NCBI GenBank assembly: GCA_000711775.1
Contig: ARYC01000234.1
Location: forward strand, 49,607-113,606
Direction: 5' to 3'
DNA length: 64,000 nt
From: Oxytricha trifallax
Taxonomy: Eukaryota; Ciliophora; Spirotrichea; Sporadotrichida; Oxytrichidae
Shown here one piece after another: positions 49,775-60,966 of the stretch (position 1 is its first letter; every line of letters begins with the position of its first letter). The position numbers were made by a program, and so were the translations under genes. The notes beneath the pieces are model-generated. The model saw only the letters and a program-made list of their open reading frames with translations. It searched no databases and was not told where the DNA came from.

Positions 49775-52677
49775 TTGAAAGTTATGAAGGTAATAATATT
49801 TTATTTATATATAATAGTGAAATTAAATGGAGAAATGAATGCAAAGAAATTTGCGAAGAATAATTACATCTTTTATAAAAAGGAATTTATGCCCAATTTA
49901 TTAAAATATTAGAGTAGAAAACAGGAAATATGGGCTTGAGAGATTTTTCATTTTCTTACAAGATATAAATTCTATTTTTCATAATTGGGATCAAAATAAT
50001 TACCAAATAATTGTTCATAAAATTAATAGCTTTTTCCCATAAAAAATATTGCAATCCCACTTAATTAAGTACTTATATAATTTTTTTAATAATTTTATTA
50101 GAAGTTTAAATAATTTACTTGAGTAAGAAAATCTAATTATCATTACTGACAATTAAAATATATATGTAATAATAAAAAATTATAAAACATCACAACTCCA
50201 ACAACAATTATAATTAATACCTTGCATTTATTTAAGATGAAACTAATTTTAATTATTAAGATATCATAAAATATTGAACAAATGCATTTGAAATGGAAAT
50301 TTAAAGAATGAATAAAACATTTTGATTAATAATTATAAAATCCACTAATCTTTTAATTATTTAATCGTAATTTATTTAGTACACTTAGAATATTTAAATA
50401 TATAATAAATAATTATGACCAAATTGTACATTGTACAGTTTCAGAATTAAGTTTCTTTAAAGTAAGATTGTAATGAGTTAAAAATGTAAATTAGATTAAT
50501 TATTAATTTTATAAATATAGTGAATAATTGTTTGCTGATAGTGTTCGATAAATTACTCGATCTCTTTAACATCCTTGATCTCTTCTTACTTCTTTTATTC
50601 TTTTATTGCCATTTTCTATCTGGAGTGAATTTCTATGATATTTTCCTCGTCAATAAGCAAAATTGGGTGTCCTATTATCTTCTTCCAATCTCTTATTGAA
50701 ATACAATGTCTGCTCTACCTCGATTAAAGGGAGCTTCTCATCAGATCAGAGCATCTTCTCTGTCAATTCCACTTTCAATATCCTAGTCTCAAACGATTTT
50801 CTATCTAGAGTGCATATTTAGTTAAAATGTAGTTGTTTAGAAATAGCTATCAATTGGCACTTTTGATATATAACCACCGGAATTTTGTATTTATATTGAA
50901 AACTGTATACTACTCACCCCCCAAAAAAGATCTTAAGACTATCATACTTCTCTCAATTTTAATATTTTGCTCTTAATTTCCATAATTAAAATCTACCGTT
51001 TCAAGGTGCGGCTTGCTAGTATACAGATTGTTTCATTCATATTCTGAAGTCTTTTATGATAAAGAAATACTTCGAACTTTTTGGCATTGACATCTTTCCT
51101 ATGTTGGCCTCTCCATTAAATAATAAGACATTTACTAATCTTTCTAAAGATTTTTTTGTAGAGCTTGTCTTCAGCATAAAAGTACAGCATTTCTTCAAGG
51201 ATATTATTATTGAGGTTATTTAAGTGTGGTAATTAAATGTTAAATCACTCAGTAAAGTAAGCAAGAGATTATTTCTAGCAAAATATGATTATAGCTTTTT
51301 AAGAATCTTCTATTCGTAACCTTATAGAATAAACTATATTTTGTAATAGTGTATTATCTATTAAAAAAATATCATCGTTATCCTATTACATTCTGTACTT
51401 ATATTGTCCCCAGCTTGTTATTTTGGCTTTTTAAAAAAAAGTATTAGTGATGTAACTTAATGATTCTGAGGATACATTACAGCTTCTACTTCCTGAATTT
51501 GCTGATTAAACAGTTTCAAATGCTTGGAAATTCTTGAAATAGCTTGGATAAACACATTGAAGTTCTAGCTTTTCCTTTTTTTTTCAAAAAGTCTCCTTAG
51601 TTTAACTTTAACCATAAGCTTTAAATTAAATTAGAGGGTTCTCAATTTCTTTTTCCTAAGATAATCTTACCGCTAAAGTTATTCTTGCAGAGGCCCTATT
51701 CATCTTTCTATATATATATATATATATATATATACTAAATATTCCTATCTTGCAGGTTATTCCATAGTACAGTGGAAAATGAGTGACCTGCAAAACAAGA
51801 GAGCCATTTTGAAAATCTAATTTTATAAATACAAGTGAACATCTATCATCTCAGTTTTGATTTAAAAAATAGAAACATCGTTAGTTTCATTTCCTTTTAT
51901 TTTACAAGTAATTAATCCATAGTTAAGATAATCTTTTTTCCCTCTATTATCCCTATAAATCTGTTTTTAAAACCTATCTGTTTCATCCATTTAAATATAA
52001 AAATTATCACTATTTTGATATAATTAATAATTAATCTAATTTAAATTTTTAAAATTCCTTACAATATATCTTTAAAAATTTAATTCTAAAACTGTACAAT
52101 GAACAATTTTGTCAAAATTATTTATTTTAGTGGATGTTTTAATTATTAATCAACATATTTTATTCATTCTCTAAAATGTCAATTTCAAATGCATTTGTTT
52201 AATATTTTTTATGATATCTTGATAATTAAATTTTAAAATAAAGATTTGTGTTTAACTATAAAAGTTTTACTCTAACTATTATGTTATTTACTAAAAATAA
52301 AATATTTATAAAATTATATTTATTTTACGATTTTGTGAAAATATTAATATATTATTATTTTAATTATTGTTATTAATTATGTATTCTACGATTAAAAATA
52401 GTTAATTGAAATCAGTGCAAAAGAGTTCATTTTTATTTAATAATAAATCTTAATCCAATAGATATAGTATTCTTTCTAAAGTGTTTTTATATTTGAATTG
52501 TTTGAAATTCATTTTCATTTCTATAATATTTATTCTGTATATTTTTTAAAAATAAAATTTGAGTAAAACATTAAATAGAATTGAATACAAACAAAACACT
52601 TAGAAGCATAATTGATATAACCATTCTCTTTTTCTTTATTTAGCTTCTTATCTTTTCCCTATTTTGCCTTTTCTTCA
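49775..52677. other. AT-rich region, mostly non-coding
   Basis: Very AT-rich. At 50,540-50,830 the - strand shows coding-like fragments in alternating frames with TGAs (LKVELTEKML, LPLIEVEQTLYFNKRLEED, ILLIDEENIIEIHS), suggesting a decayed gene of unknown type. A (TA)n run lies at 51709-51734. No other feature is supported. Confidence 0.4.
51709..51734. repeat. (TA)13 microsatellite
   Basis: Uninterrupted TA dinucleotides. Confidence 0.9.
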
Positions 52678-52896
52678 TCAAATATTATTCAAGTCGTAAT
52701 CTATTTCTATTGATTTTTCTAATGTTTGTTTAAATCCTTTACCTTTTTTTTTCTTTCTGCGTACTACCTTTTTCTAGGCCTCCTCTAGAGTCATTTAGGG
52801 TTGTTTGGGGTCATATAACTTTCTCTTTTTAATTCCAATTTTTTTTAAAGATTCTGAATTCTTAAAATCAATTAAAGCCATTATCAGACTTTCCAT
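52678..52896 (-). CDS. Small basic protein (72 aa)
   Basis: ATG 52896 to TGA 52678-52680: MESLIMALIDFKNSESLKK, then KRKLYDPKQPQMTLEEAQKK, a poly-basic stretch (VVRRKKKKGKGF), and an acidic end (EIDYDLNNI). The charge pattern looks like a real nuclear protein rather than noise, but no family is recognised. The frame is open slightly upstream, so an earlier exon is possible. Confidence 0.4.
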
Positions 52897-53406
52897 TGAT
52901 ATGCAGTCTTTGTTAAATTCATTAATTTTCAAGAAATTTGAGAGATTTTATATTTAAAAAACTCATTACTTTTGTATTCAAACTAAAATATATTATAGTT
53001 CTACATAAATTTTCCTTGATAGAATCTGATTTAGTAATGTTTTTAGACTTTAAAAGTCTAAAGAACTCATTATTATTGATAAATTCAATGGTTTAAATGA
53101 CGCCATCTTATCTCTTGACTTCCTTTTAAATAATTACTGAAGGAAAACATTCGATTGTAAAAAATAAAACACAATAAAATTACCTTATTTTAATCAAGGC
53201 ACAATCACTAATATAAAAATTGAGATTATATCCCTGAATAATTAAGTAAATAAGACTTGATTTGAAAAAATCCCCAAAAACAGCAAATGGAGTTTCTCGA
53301 TTCATAGAAGAAATAAATCAAATAAAAGATTGTGAAAATATGGAGAAATGAAAATCAAATACAAACCAAATGCTTTAATTAATTAAATTACTCAAATACT
53401 CAATCT
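52897..53406. other. AT-rich spacer
   Basis: No feature seen between the small basic gene and the GC-rich coding block. Confidence 0.4.
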
Positions 53407-54084
53407 TCACTTTTTGAACTCTCTGGTAATCTCTTTGATGAGGGGCTCCACAAATTCAACGAACTCCTGGGATTGCTTTCCCTTCCTGATCTTGGCGGCC
53501 ACGGGGGCGATGTGCTCGGTGTGCCACTACTTGAGCTTCTGCACCTCGCGACTGGTGCTTTCGTTCATGAGTCTGGTGAGCACGGTGATGGGTAGGAGCG
53601 GGCAGGCAGTGTAGACCTTGAGATGATCGCCTATCTGGTCCTCGGAGGCGTCGATCATGATCTGCAGCATGTCCTGCTTCTTCTGGAGCTTCTGATGTTT
53701 GGTGAGCTGGTTCCATTCCTTGGGCTTCATCCTCTTGTAGTCGTCCTTGAGGTCCTGCTTGAAGTGCTGGAGGTTTCCTCGTGGCTGTGTCGCAATATCC
53801 CAGTGCCAGGCCATGATCACCGCCTCTTGATGGTTGGGGGGTGCCCTGGTAGCCTTCATCAGTTTCTCGTATCTGGGCAGCTCCTCATGTGTCTCAAGCT
53901 CCTGAATGTACTTGAAGATTAGGTCGAGCTTCTCCTTGGTCTGAAGCAACTGCTCGATCTACTCGGACTCCTCCACGCTCACGTATTGACTCTGTGTCTC
54001 TGACGCCTTCAATCGCTTTGCCTCGCGGGCCCTCTTTCCTTTGATGTAGCGGACACCCTTTGCCTCGATCTCCCTGAGTTAGTC
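53407..54084 (-). CDS. GC-rich coding block, unknown protein (3' part)
   Basis: Open from just after an upstream TGA (54085-54087) to TGA 53407-53409, 225 codons. Predicted all-helical, charged: REIEAKGVRYIKGKRAREAK, EKLDLIFKYIQELETHEELP, HQEAVIMAWHWDIATQPRGN, TREFKK at the end. Codon use strongly favours G/C at third positions (CTG, GAG, AAG, GTG), unlike most neighbours. The true 5' end must come from another segment, possibly one of the similar patches at 54.4-54.6 or 55.2-55.6 kb. Product not recognised. Confidence 0.5.
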
Positions 54085-54381
54085 TCATCATCTACTCTGC
54101 ACTAAAAGGGACAAGTAAATCTGGGGAATGGGGGTACTTACTTTAGATATTTGCAAAAAGGTTATTTTTGAAAAATGTATTGCAGTCGATTAGGGGGTTA
54201 AATTCGAGCCTGGCGGGCGGCCAGTGGCACCACTCGAACCAGCTCGGTCTATCTCACGACGGTGGAAGTTCCGACTCAGACATCTATCACGGGGGCCGAG
54301 ATAATCAAGCATCAGAATTTGGAAAAAGGCCTTTGAGTCCCCCCCAAATGACTTGCAAATTTCTAAAAGTTAATCCTTAAA

Positions 54382-54625
54382 TCAGACATTCTCGAGGCCC
54401 AGGTGGTTGAGGGCGGCGATTAATGCCTGCAGGTACCCCTGTGAGAGCCAGCGCATGTCCATGCGCGATATTTGCACAGCCAGGTCTATGATATACTTGC
54501 CCAGTTGTTGCCCCAAAACCCCTTGGGAGTGCCCTTGCCCTGTGGATGTAGTGCTTTTCCTCTGCCGGGAGGGCTCCTTCCTCCAAAGGGGTCTGCAAGC
54601 GGCTCAGCGGAATCTCATTGTTACT
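54382..54625 (-). CDS. GC-rich coding patch, fragment
   Basis: Coding-like on the - strand: IPLSRLQTPLEEGALPAEEK, then in a shifted frame LGKYIIDLAVQISRMDMRWL and LIAALNHLGLENV before TGA 54382-54384. The one-base shift near 54,510 may be an error in GGGG/CAACAA context or a segment junction. Same G/C-ending codon style as the block at 53407-54084. Confidence 0.4.
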
Positions 54626-54754
54626 ATAAGAAATATAGAAGTACCATTAGTCTTACTGTGGGGTGGAAGAGGTGTCCTGATCAGCTTGAATATCTGCCCG
54701 TGCGGCAGGACCAATTTTAGCTTTGACACAGTGTGAGCAGTGTTAGCATAGTTG

Positions 54755-55190
54755 TTCATGATGAATGCTGCAAGGATATTATCTTCAACATTGCTGTTAA
54801 TGAAGTTGTTAGTTGGATAATCGAATTATCCAGTTAATCCATGACTGAAAACAAAAACGATGCTTTCGTCAATAAGATCTTAAACATCGGCTGCTGGGAA
54901 GGCAGTTGTGTCTTCTATGAGGACGGAAGATAACTTAGAGTAGATCATAGCAACATAAGAAGTTAAAGGAACATCTCCTACAGTTTGGTCTGAGAATCTG
55001 AAGTAGTCATATCCGAGAAAGACTGTAGGGTCTTCTGGGTCAACTACTCTGAAGAGCTGAATTGATGGAGCCAATGCGAGGATCCACATTTTTGCTTCAG
55101 CAACCATAGAGGCAAGTTTTGGGTTTTCACGAGAATTCCATTTACAGTGAAGAGAACATATGCTTGTTAATAGTAGTTTGTTTGATTTAG
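54755..55190 (-). CDS. AT-rich coding patch from a different gene
   Basis: The - strand frame WNSRENPKLASMVAEAKMWI ... VFLGYDYFRFSDQTVGDVPL ... FVFSHGLTGQFDYPTNNFIN has ordinary host-like codons. It is sandwiched between GC-rich patches. It has no start or stop of its own and the family is not recognised. It may be an isolated macronuclear segment of another locus. Confidence 0.45.
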
Positions 55191-55214
55191 TTTTAACATA
55201 TATATTAAATAGGG

Positions 55215-55639
55215 CCCCCACCTCTAACCTTGGGCACGCCCTTTTAGGACTCTAATTGCTTCTTATCACCAAGCGCAGGATCTAAGGCTCCTATAGGGTC
55301 CCCTTCTTTCTCGATTTGCGTCCTCAATGCAAGCTCAAGGCTCTGCTTTCCAGTATGGCGTTCGATCTCCTTCTAAATGTGGACCCAGTGGTGATTGACT
55401 GTGTGTTCGTTGAAGAGGGTCTTCAAGATCTAGACGAAGCTTTGAATGGAGTGCTCTCTGAGGGAGATGCTTTACAGTAGACATGTAATCTTCGGGGCCA
55501 GCTCCCACCATCCCATCGTAGGCTCTTCGCCCAGCTCAATGTCCATCCCTGGCGGCAGCACAGAGGGCGACAGCTGCACTGAGGGCGAGGTCATAGGCGG
55601 CTCGTAGTGGTCCTTCTTGTAGGGGTATGTCTTATGCAT
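55215..55639 (-). CDS. GC-rich coding patch with start codon
   Basis: ATG 55639: MHKTYPYKKDHYEPPMTSPS, then GMDIELGEEPTMGWWELAPK, SIQSFVQILKTLFNEHTVNH, GDPIGALDPALGDKKQLESQ. Continuous with TAA/TAG as Gln for about 140 codons, then enters the AT-rich patch in another frame. Probably the 5' segment of the gene whose 3' part is at 53407-54084, by codon style and orientation. Unproven. Confidence 0.45.
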
Positions 55640-56540
55640 GGAGTCTCAGTGCAACAGCTAGAATGAATAATTTTTAACTTTGATTAATTATATTAAAAGT
55701 CTTAAATACTCAGTTTTAAAATTTGGTTGCTAGTCATTTATCAACAAGGGTACTAATATATATATAAACCCCAATACGTATGTGCATAAGAATTTGATAA
55801 GTGCGTAAACGAATATAATTAAATGTGTTAATACGAAAAATTAAATTAAGGCTTTTTAACTAAATCTGAAAGTGCCTCTTTAAGGTCCTTAGAAAGCGAG
55901 TCCGTGAAAAGCAGCGAATATTGAATCTTGAATTCTCTTAGCGCTTATCCGTACCAATTGATTAAGAATGATTAGTCAACTCGAAACAACCTAAAAATCC
56001 AGTACCTTTCCCTATTCACTTCCCCTCTTTTCCAACATTTTCCTTCCCCCTACCCTGAAAACCCCCTAAAATCCAGTCTTTTGGCTTAAGCCAGAACCCC
56101 TTTTTCGACCTTCAAACCTTCTACCCGAAATTTCCATTTTGAGTACCATTAACTTCTAGCAATTCCCTCCTTCACATTTCTCCTCGCCATTATTCAGTTA
56201 TAGACAGGCAAGGCTTTTGAATTTTAACGGATTTCGCGATTTCGACATTTTTTTAAAAAGCCAATTATGGATGGGCTCGAGCTCGAAACTTTCTAAAAAT
56301 TATCATGCCTCTTCAACCACCCATCACCTTGAGACTTAAAGCTGCTAGTTATGTTAGTAACAGTGAATTATATCTACTAGAAGTGCAATTTCTTCTAGCT
56401 AGCTATAAATCCGGAGGATAGAGACGAAAGTGTGAAAAATCTCTCAGTAAATTTGCAAAAATCCAATCCAAATTTTAATAATCCAGCTATTTAGTATTAA
56501 AATCCAGTCGAATTAATCATTAAAATCTACCATAAACTAG
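55640..56540. other. Non-coding spacer
   Basis: No clear coding. Repeated AATCCAG words occur just upstream of the SecA-like gene (56,460-56,560). No inverted repeat marking a transposon end was found. Confidence 0.4.
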
Positions 56541-59500
56541 ATGAATCCAGCCCCTGGATTTTAGATGGCTTCTAAGACTGACCCTCCTCAACTTCTCAAT
56601 AAGGAAGCTGGTAAGCTCAAATCTTTGATATTACCTTCTATTTAGAACCTATTAATGATTAGCAGGTGCCAGAACTGGTACCCGAACAAGAAAACTTACC
56701 TCAGATTTTCGAAAATCTACTAGCCAATGTAAATCTTGAAGATGCGGGTAAACCTAAAGGTATAAAATCTGAATATAAAAATGCACAAGACAGTGCTAAA
56801 ATCAATCGTGCAAAGGAATTTCTGCACTAAAACAACTTTAATTTAAGTTTGCTGCTGGAGCAGGTGGATTTTGCAGGCTTTGAAAAGACTAAGGATTTTA
56901 AGTAGTACGTGAGAAAGTATTTAAATAACAATAAACCCAAGTAAGTGAAGCACAGCCACGAAAGTAAATCTGTAATTTCAGAGCCTCCTGAACTATCTGC
57001 AATCGACGAAGAGGTGAAGGTGAGTGATTTCACTACGAGCGTAAGCTTTGCAAGCGATTAGAAACATGATAAAGAACCCTTACCTCAACTCTTTATTAAC
57101 TACGGCGCGATCATCGGCCACGAGGTGTTAATTAAACACTTTGAAAATTTCAAAAATTCTAAATATTATGAAAGGTCTTGCATCTTGCAAGAAATAGTGA
57201 CTCGTAACACTCAGTCACTTTTATCATTCTTGAACAATTTTGAGAACGTCAACGATCAATAAATACTCTAGGACCTGTTCTCCCTGCTGGTGGATTTAAT
57301 TCTCAGCAATAGTAATATAGATCAAGATTCCAAGCCTCGTATCTTTTTAGCCGCTTTGGGTTATTATATGGGAGAAAAAGTCGAAGTTGAAGACTCACTT
57401 ATTTTGAAATCAATATTATTATTAGTTCGCTCGGCTAATGCAAGGCAGGCACTAGGCCTGGCAAATTACATATTCTTCAACACAGCTTCAGCATTCACTA
57501 AACAGCTTGCTCAAGTGAAAAAACTGGATGATTCAAACCCTTATGTAATACAATTTATGAGTGATACCTTTCAATTACTTTACTCAAACAAGACTGCGGC
57601 TTGCACTTAATCAGAGATATTCCAGTTGCATATACAGAGCACTTCGTGAGAATTTGTGCTTTAAGTTGCAGTCCAACTGTTGACTCTTTAAAAGAGTACA
57701 TCTCATTAACCAGGTCTACATTCTTACACAAGTAAGAGGTTATAGATTAAAACACCATGGTTTACTTTATGAAAGGCCTCGCATCAAGACTATAGAATAG
57801 AGACGTGCAATGGGTTGGTAAGATTGAGCAAATCAAGAGGCTTCAACAGTAATTAATAGAGGCTTAGATCGAAAAGAATGTAAGTCTTACAAGCAACATT
57901 ATTGAAAACTGCCTTAATGGTGACTGTTCTGAAATTCAACGAATTTTGCAGCTACCTCGCAATATGGAAGCCTTCTCTGATAAAATTGTTGCAGAACTAC
58001 TTTAACTCTTTGAGAATGTTAACATTATGCACTAATTAGCAAGGACTTTCAATTAAAAGCCTTCAAATGAAAGGTTGAGTGTGAGTGAAGATTTAGAAAA
58101 ACTGCAGCAAAATCTTGCATTTAAGTTGTATAGTTCACAAGTTTTGTGCATTAACTACATTTGCGATAACTTACAGTCAAGCCATTTAATTCATTTTGGT
58201 ATTGGAAATAGCAAGACCTTAATTTCTATTGCGTTAGCCATTCTTATAGCTCTTAAAACCAAGCTGTCCGTAATCATAATTGGTAAGAATGAGCACTTGG
58301 TATAGAGGGATTTCAAGAAATTCTAAAAGCTAATTAGTGCAATGGCTCTTAATTCAAACTTTAATTTCATTGCAAAAAGCGCAGGCATTTATTTCTTTAC
58401 TCAGCCACAACTGAAGAAATAAACGAAGAACCCTAAATTCATGAGTGTGTGGCACGAGAGTATCGTGCTGGTTGATGAGTACGATTGGATTTTATTAGAT
58501 GGTTCCAGTGAAAACATTGTAAACTAGCTCAATCTCTTCAAGCAAGCAAAAAGTATTGTTGGTTTTTCAGGCAGCCATCTTTCTCAAACCGAATAACATT
58601 GCCTTAACTTGGCTTTGTCAAGCACGCCTGTGGTGTTCCCTACACTTGATAAGTTGTAAGGAGACAAGAAAACTTAGCTGCCAGACTTGCTCGTGAATTC
58701 AAATCAAGGAGATTATTTGAAAACAATCAAGGAAATCATAAAGGATTAAGTAGCGAATTCCCCAGTTTTAATTGTTGCCTCTGCAAATTACAGCACTATT
58801 GAATAAGGCCTTTAATATTCAGGCTTTGATTTCACAAGTTTCAGCCACGGCCACGCTGCTGTAATTGAAGCTACCCTTGAAGGCAGGTATTTAATGAAGA
58901 ATGCAAGCAAGAACTATGGAATTTACTTGTTGAATGAAGCATAGGGTAGAGGCACAGACATTTAAACGAATGATGAAATCAATCAAAATGGTGGTTCATA
59001 TTTAATTATCGCTGATGTTTTTACAAAAAGATCTGAAGAATAAATCATTGGTAGGATTGGTAGGCTCAACACCAAAGGTAGATGGCAGAGAGTGTTATAT
59101 AAACTAGATTCTAAAAGTAGTGCAGAGCAGCTGCTCGTAGTGGAGTAAAATGAAGCAGACCTTAATCTTGATCGCAAGTACAATTTGGTAAAATCAATTT
59201 TGTAAAATCAATAAGAAGCAATGGAAAATTCAATTGAATCAAACTTAGTGCCTCAAGAATAGATAACTGCAGAACTTTCCAATAAGAATGAGGATGATAA
59301 GAAGGTACGAGAAATTGTTGAACACCTTATAAGGCTCACTGAGAAATCTTATAACGAAGCAATCCATCCAATTGAAGAAGAGAAGAAAGAAAAAGTTGAG
59401 GAACTTAAAGAGGCTGCCTCAGTTGAAGAACCAACTGAATAAAGTAAATTGGGTTTTTATTAACCAACTCTCATAGAGGTAATAGAAGAGAAGATGAGTT

Positions 59501-59877
59501 AAAATCCAGTGCTGCAAAACAAACCGTTTGAAGAGGTATAGAAATTGGTGCACAAGAATTTAAAGCGGTAGCACCATGAGATTACTAAGGCTCAAAGCAG
59601 AGAGAGATCCAAAAGTAAAAGCAGTACTACAAGTTCAAAGAGAAGATTAGTGAAAGGATAATAAAAGCTTGACTAAATCAAAGAATAAAATAAGACTTGA
59701 GATCTTTATACTCGTCGCAGTGCCAGAGATAAAACATTCACTTGCACTTATACAGAGCTGCCAGAGAGTGAAGAGACAATTGAAAGATGGTTGAAGGCGG
59801 CCTCTAGTGAGAGAAGGCACTTTAAAAGCGACATAAATCACAAAAATCCAGAGAGAAAACCAAGATTAAGAATATGA
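56541..59877 (+). CDS. SecA-like DEAD-type ATPase, eukaryotic divergent
   Basis: Resembles the motor of SecA preprotein translocases (superfamily 2). The N-terminal ~350 residues are helical with no known domain. Then come a Walker-A-like HFGIGNSKTLISIAL near 58,200 (SK in place of GK), and VLVDEYDWILLDG near 58,475 (SecA: VDEVDSILID). Downstream are PVLIVASANYSTIEQ, LNEAQGRGTDIQTND near 58,940 (SecA: GRGTDI) and EEQIIGRIGRLNTKGRW near 59,050 (motif VI). A charged C-terminal tail ends at TGA 59875-59877. A 35-nt intron (GTAAGC..TTTAG) lies near 56,612. A one-base frameshift near 57,590 (AAGAC/TGCGGC) splits the N-terminal part. Start chosen at ATG 56541; ATG 56565 is in the same frame. Neighbours are a TBE-22-kDa-related gene and a transposase. 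Confidence 0.7.
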
Positions 59878-60009
59878 GATTTATCTTAATTTTTTTAAGC
59901 AATTCACCAAATTCAAGTTTTTGCTATTAATAGTATATAGAGATTCATGAAGGAATAGAAGCAGCAGCATTCAAAATCTGAAGTTCTCAGCTGCGCAAAG
60001 CAAGCTCAA

Positions 60010-60775
60010 TCAGTTGTTATTGAGCATAAACTGGTCTCTCATCTTGCGTAAGTCAAGCAACTCACTTTCCATATTGTCATGTTCTTGTTTCAACTTTTTA
60101 GTTTACTGCAAGAAATCCTGCTTATCTTATTTTAAAGCTTATTCATAATCTTTTACTTCCTCCATTTAATCACGAGTTCTCTTTCTTTTAGATGAATCCT
60201 TTACTAGATTCACAGCCTTACCTCGCTCAGCTACACACGAAATTAAGAGAGAGTAAACTTACTGCTAAAGTTAAGGCATCTGCTGAGAGCGTCCACGAAC
60301 TCGGGTCTCATTTCTATTAAGAGATCTCTGTTTTACTCTAGCTTTTCTCTTCGTTAGAGCATTGCATCATGAATATCTAGGAGACACCGTCGGTGTCTAG
60401 GGTGAAGAGCATGTCACAGATCCATTATCTGTCTAGGTGGACCCAATCTCGTTCATCTGGCAAGTATTACAGCAGTCTTGCAGATTCTCTTGCATAATCG
60501 AGAAAGTCTTAAACTGTAAGTCCATCGATTTGAGGCACTGCTGACACTTTGACTGCGTCTCTTCTTACATACTATAATAACAGTTACAGGGGTAAGTTAA
60601 TCGTTACTTCTTTCTCTGCTCTTATGATTTACTTAAGGAAATAAATGTTGGTGGAGTCTGCTTTGGGTAAGAAAGCGTGGCAGTCTTGGGCAAGAAAGTT
60701 GTATAGCTCTTTCTTACTTTTGCATTTCTGGGCGAGTTCTTGAACATTGATACCAGTAAGTTATCCTTGGTTCAT
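60010..60775 (-). CDS. TBE 22-kDa-related hypotrich family protein
   Basis: ATG 60775: INVQELAQKCKSKKELYNFL, TNIYFLKQIIRAEKE, intron of 36 nt (about 60,571-60,606), VPQIDGLTVQDFLDYARES, LPDERDWVHLDRQWICDMLF, then after a one-base frameshift near 60,386 DAMLQRREKLEQNRDLLIEM and RPEFVDALSRCLNFS. A second intron (about 60,231-60,262) is followed by ERGKAVNLVKDSSKRKRTRD and a coiled coil to TGA 60010-60012. The first half parallels the TBE 22-kDa protein block by block (SKEDLYRYLT, ISFLRAIL, VTNLYDDA). As in TBE it lies opposite in strand to an adjacent transposase. Function unknown. Confidence 0.65.
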
Positions 60776-60966
60776 TAAAATTTAAAAGTTAGGTGCCTTT
60801 CACCATTTTTTATTGGTCAATTTCGATTCAGGAAGACACTACCGTTACTAAAACTAGAGAGTGCTTTTCATGATAATGAAATCTTACCAGCACGGTCCAA
60901 TTTCCGCTAGCGGAATTCCTACCAGCACCAAGAGAATTCATTATTATTAAATTTAGGAATCCGTCT

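Noticed and set aside
54407-54736. + strand frames in the GC-rich patches
   Set aside because: The opposite strand gives longer helical, charged protein with consistent G/C third positions. The + frames are Cys/Pro-rich shadows.
56541-59877. Bacterial contamination because of the SecA-like motifs
   Set aside because: The gene uses TAA/TAG as Gln throughout, has a short GT..AG intron and extremely divergent motifs, so it belongs to the ciliate.
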